NCBI GenBank assembly: GCA_030248135.1
Contig: JASANC010002757.1
Span: forward strand, 62,001 to 126,000
Direction of reading: 5' to 3'
Length of the DNA stretch: 64,000 bases
Source: Theristus sp. LFF4_11
Taxonomy: Eukaryota > Nematoda > Chromadorea > Monhysterida > Xyalidae
Part shown: in pieces, positions 61,912 to 64,000 of the stretch
Numbering within the stretch: position 1 is the first letter of the stretch
How the letters are laid out: each line of letters opens with the position of its first letter
The notes under the pieces: model-generated
What the model was told of the DNA's origin: nothing
The model's input: only the letters and a program-made list of their open reading frames with translations
Database searches by the model: none
Position numbers and translations under genes: made by a program

Positions 61912-63828
61912 GATCGTTACGTGAGGCACATGCAGACTGCACACGACATTGACGAGCAGCAATTACGTCGGTTAGGCGCTCTTTCAATTTCAGTTCAAGT
62001 TTTAAGGTTGTATTGTCAATGAACGTTGAAATGTGATGCCGAAAAGCATCAGATAAGTTGCCACCATCAATGCAATGTTTGGTCTTTCCGTGCAATTGGT
62101 TTTGTTTTTTGTACATTTAGAGTTTCTGGTTTGGAAGTTTATGAAAAGTTCAGTTTTATGAAAAAACTCTGAGACGCGAGTCGCGTCCACCGTCCGCGTG
62201 AACTTTCTCAAACTGATTCATTTGGTTTGATCCACCATTCCACTTCCACTGTGTGCCTGTTTCAGAGATTTTTTTGGTTTTGCTGAAAGAATTCACAATA
62301 AACACACGAATGTTTTTGTTAACAACGCAGATCGCTGCAACACGACGACCAAAACAGGCGACGGCGAAGCGCAGCAGCGTAAGTGACGTCTGGTTTATTG
62401 TTGCTCTGGTTTGCACTTTAAGCGACATTTTGGTTTTGTAACATCACCGCAAAAAATCGCAATTTTGAAAAATCACTACAAAAACTAAGAAAACCACATT
62501 CGTAACGCAACTGAAGCTGATCCTGAGCTAGAAATAAGTCTTTGTAGCTGTCGACGTTTCCCCAGGCACGTTGACGACTGGGCCACGCCTTTTATATAGG
62601 AAGATAAGCTGGAAACGTGAGATTCAGAAAACCTCATTCTGCGATGATTCTATACATTTCTGGATTAATTTTTCAATCGCCTGTGATTTCAACACTCACT
62701 GCAGCTTGAATGAATGAAAAAAAAATAAAGAACAAGAACAAGAACAAAAAAAATATTGCTAGCTGCAAAAACAACCAGCTTATAATTTGACACACGCTTT
62801 CAGCGCGCAACACGTCATCAGTGGCATGATGGCTGACGAAGCAGAGAGTGGAGCGAAGCGAACGAACCGACTCAGACCGGAACCGGAAGCACAAGCGACG
62901 GCAACCAGCAGTGGAATCGTTGACTTTCCCGATGTGCACGTTCCGGAGGTGTCGACAAAACCGAAGGCCAACAGGAGAGCACCGCGCAAAAGCACACGTT
63001 CGTTGTTTGTTTGTGTTGCTAATTGTCCTTTGATGTTACTGTTGAGCTGTGAGTTGATTGATTCCGGCATTCAACCGACTACGTTCACTCTTGCCGTGTT
63101 TTGTGCAGTCGCAGTGTCATGAGCACCAGTTTTTTCCACGTCAACGTGAAGAGTTGTGTTAAAGTTTCCGTTTGTTTTGTATTTTTCTTGATGGGTGAAC
63201 ATCGCCAACTAATTGACTTCATCACGGCTCGTCATCCGTACACTGATTGGTTGTTTGTTGTTGCCAGCGAGAGCATTGTGGCAGCGTGCAAAACATTTCA
63301 ATGTTGATAATAGAAAAAGCACCACCATTTCATTCTGCTCGCTCAGTTTTTTTGTTCAAACATTTCCAGCGAGAAAGGTCACCAAAACCGATGACAGCGG
63401 TGACGATGTGGATTACAATCCAATCGATGAGCCGCCAGACAATGAAACGGACCTCATGTGCAGCCGAAAAACCAGGCGCTCGAAAAAGCGATTCAAAATG
63501 ACGATGGTTGGTTGTTGCTTGCAAAAAAAATTGACCAAACTTTTGTTTCAACAGAATTTCGAGGATCATTGTTTGAGGTTCTTGACTTTTTATTCTTCAG
63601 AAAATAAGGCGGTGTGGCAGCTGTAGCCTTCGCAGTTGACTGAGGCGCAACATGAGACGTGCGTTGTTGGGGGTCTTTCAAGTTTGATTTTGTTGAGACA
63701 AGAAACTGGAGGTTTTGAAAAATTGTTCCAGCGACACTAAACCACCGACACTGTCGAATGCATTCAGTCGTGCGTTGCGCGCTTCTAATTTCAGACCATG
63801 GAACTGATCGACTATCGCCGGAAGAAAT
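61912..63828 (+). CDS. Unrecognised charged, probably nuclear protein (3' part outside window)
   Basis: Proposed exons: 61912 to about 61971, 62331-62378, 62804-62997, 63370-63506, 63795-63828; phases agree from the first listed exon on. The product reads DRYVRHMQTAHDIDEQQLRR, then a basic SLQHDDQNRRRRS, then MMADEAESGAKRTNRLRPEP, IVDFPDVHVPEV, KANRRAPRKSTPRKVTK, an acidic DDSGDDVDYNPIDEPPDNE, RKTRRSKKRFKMTM and MELIDYRRKK. Alternating acidic and Arg/Lys-rich patches suggest a nuclear or chromatin protein, but no domain was recognised and no function is claimed. An upstream segment with ATG at 61771 (MTTKRSKKSNKANAK) may be the first exon. It ends in a 16-G run (61859-61874) and its junction to 61912 is out of phase as read. 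The gene is divergent from SAC1. Confidence 0.55.
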
Positions 63829-64000
63829 GTTGGGTTCTGTTTGTTCATTTTTTCTGCAATTTTCCGTTTCTTGAGTTTTAGCGGTGACTATTTTTACCTG
63901 GCATGATTTTTGCAGAAAATCGTTTCTGATTGATTCATACCCGTTTGAAACATCAATTCCGTTACGTCATGGGTCGAGCTCGAAACGTTACGCCAGGTTT

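Overview
The window is genomic DNA from an animal with split genes. Nearly all recognisable exons begin after a TTTTCAG- or TTTCCAG-type acceptor, and introns are short to moderate but loaded with small transposons. That acceptor style and the conserved gene set point to a nematode or another ecdysozoan. The phylum is an inference; no ribosomal or mitochondrial marker is present.

Six conserved genes and one unrecognised gene were read exon by exon, with reading phase checked across every junction. From left to right they are: the 3' part of an RBBP6-like E3 ligase gene (+, 273-14814, 22 exons, about 1815 codons visible); an FCP1/CTDP1 RNA polymerase II CTD phosphatase (+, 16133-24345, 17 exons, 842 aa); an evectin/PLEKHB-type PH-domain protein (-, 27150-25322, first coding exon not found); RAB2 (+, 39923-46484, 7 exons, 213 aa, one GC-AG intron); MPHOSPH6/MPP6, a nuclear exosome cofactor (+, 50630-52078, 5 exons, 146 aa); a SAC1 phosphoinositide phosphatase (-, 61433 to about 54756, 15 exons); and an unrecognised charged protein (+, from about 61.9 kb, running off the right edge). 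Two themes recur: nuclear RNA work (RBBP6, FCP1, MPP6) and Golgi/ER membrane traffic or phosphoinositides (evectin, RAB2, SAC1). They are not operons.

The 12 kb between evectin and RAB2 (27.65-39.6 kb) is a nested stack of non-autonomous elements. Target-site duplications and pre-insertion sites can be read directly. Three families with exact 8-bp duplications (hAT-like) occur: B (about 700 bp, TAGGGTTGTT ends), C (about 1.03 kb, TAGGGTTAGGGG ends) and E (about 565 bp, CAGTACCGTGGGC ends, full of C-tracts). A TA-duplicating element D, a TTA-duplicating MITE F and a 1.79-kb gag-only LTR retrotransposon with two apparently identical 161-bp LTRs are set among them. Insertion order can be reconstructed up to three layers deep.

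Introns of all six recognised genes also carry small inverted-repeat elements: a palindromic CAGTC-ended, TA-flanked family (M), a large TTA-flanked foldback with a 19-bp tandem array (G), a hAT-like MITE (K) in FCP1, a Tc1-like hairpin in SAC1, a TGACGTCA-bearing MITE (N) and a foldback of GGGCCGGAATTC units. No transposase gene is visible. No CRISPR, rRNA or clear intact tRNA gene was seen; one tRNA-derived SINE-like sequence is present.
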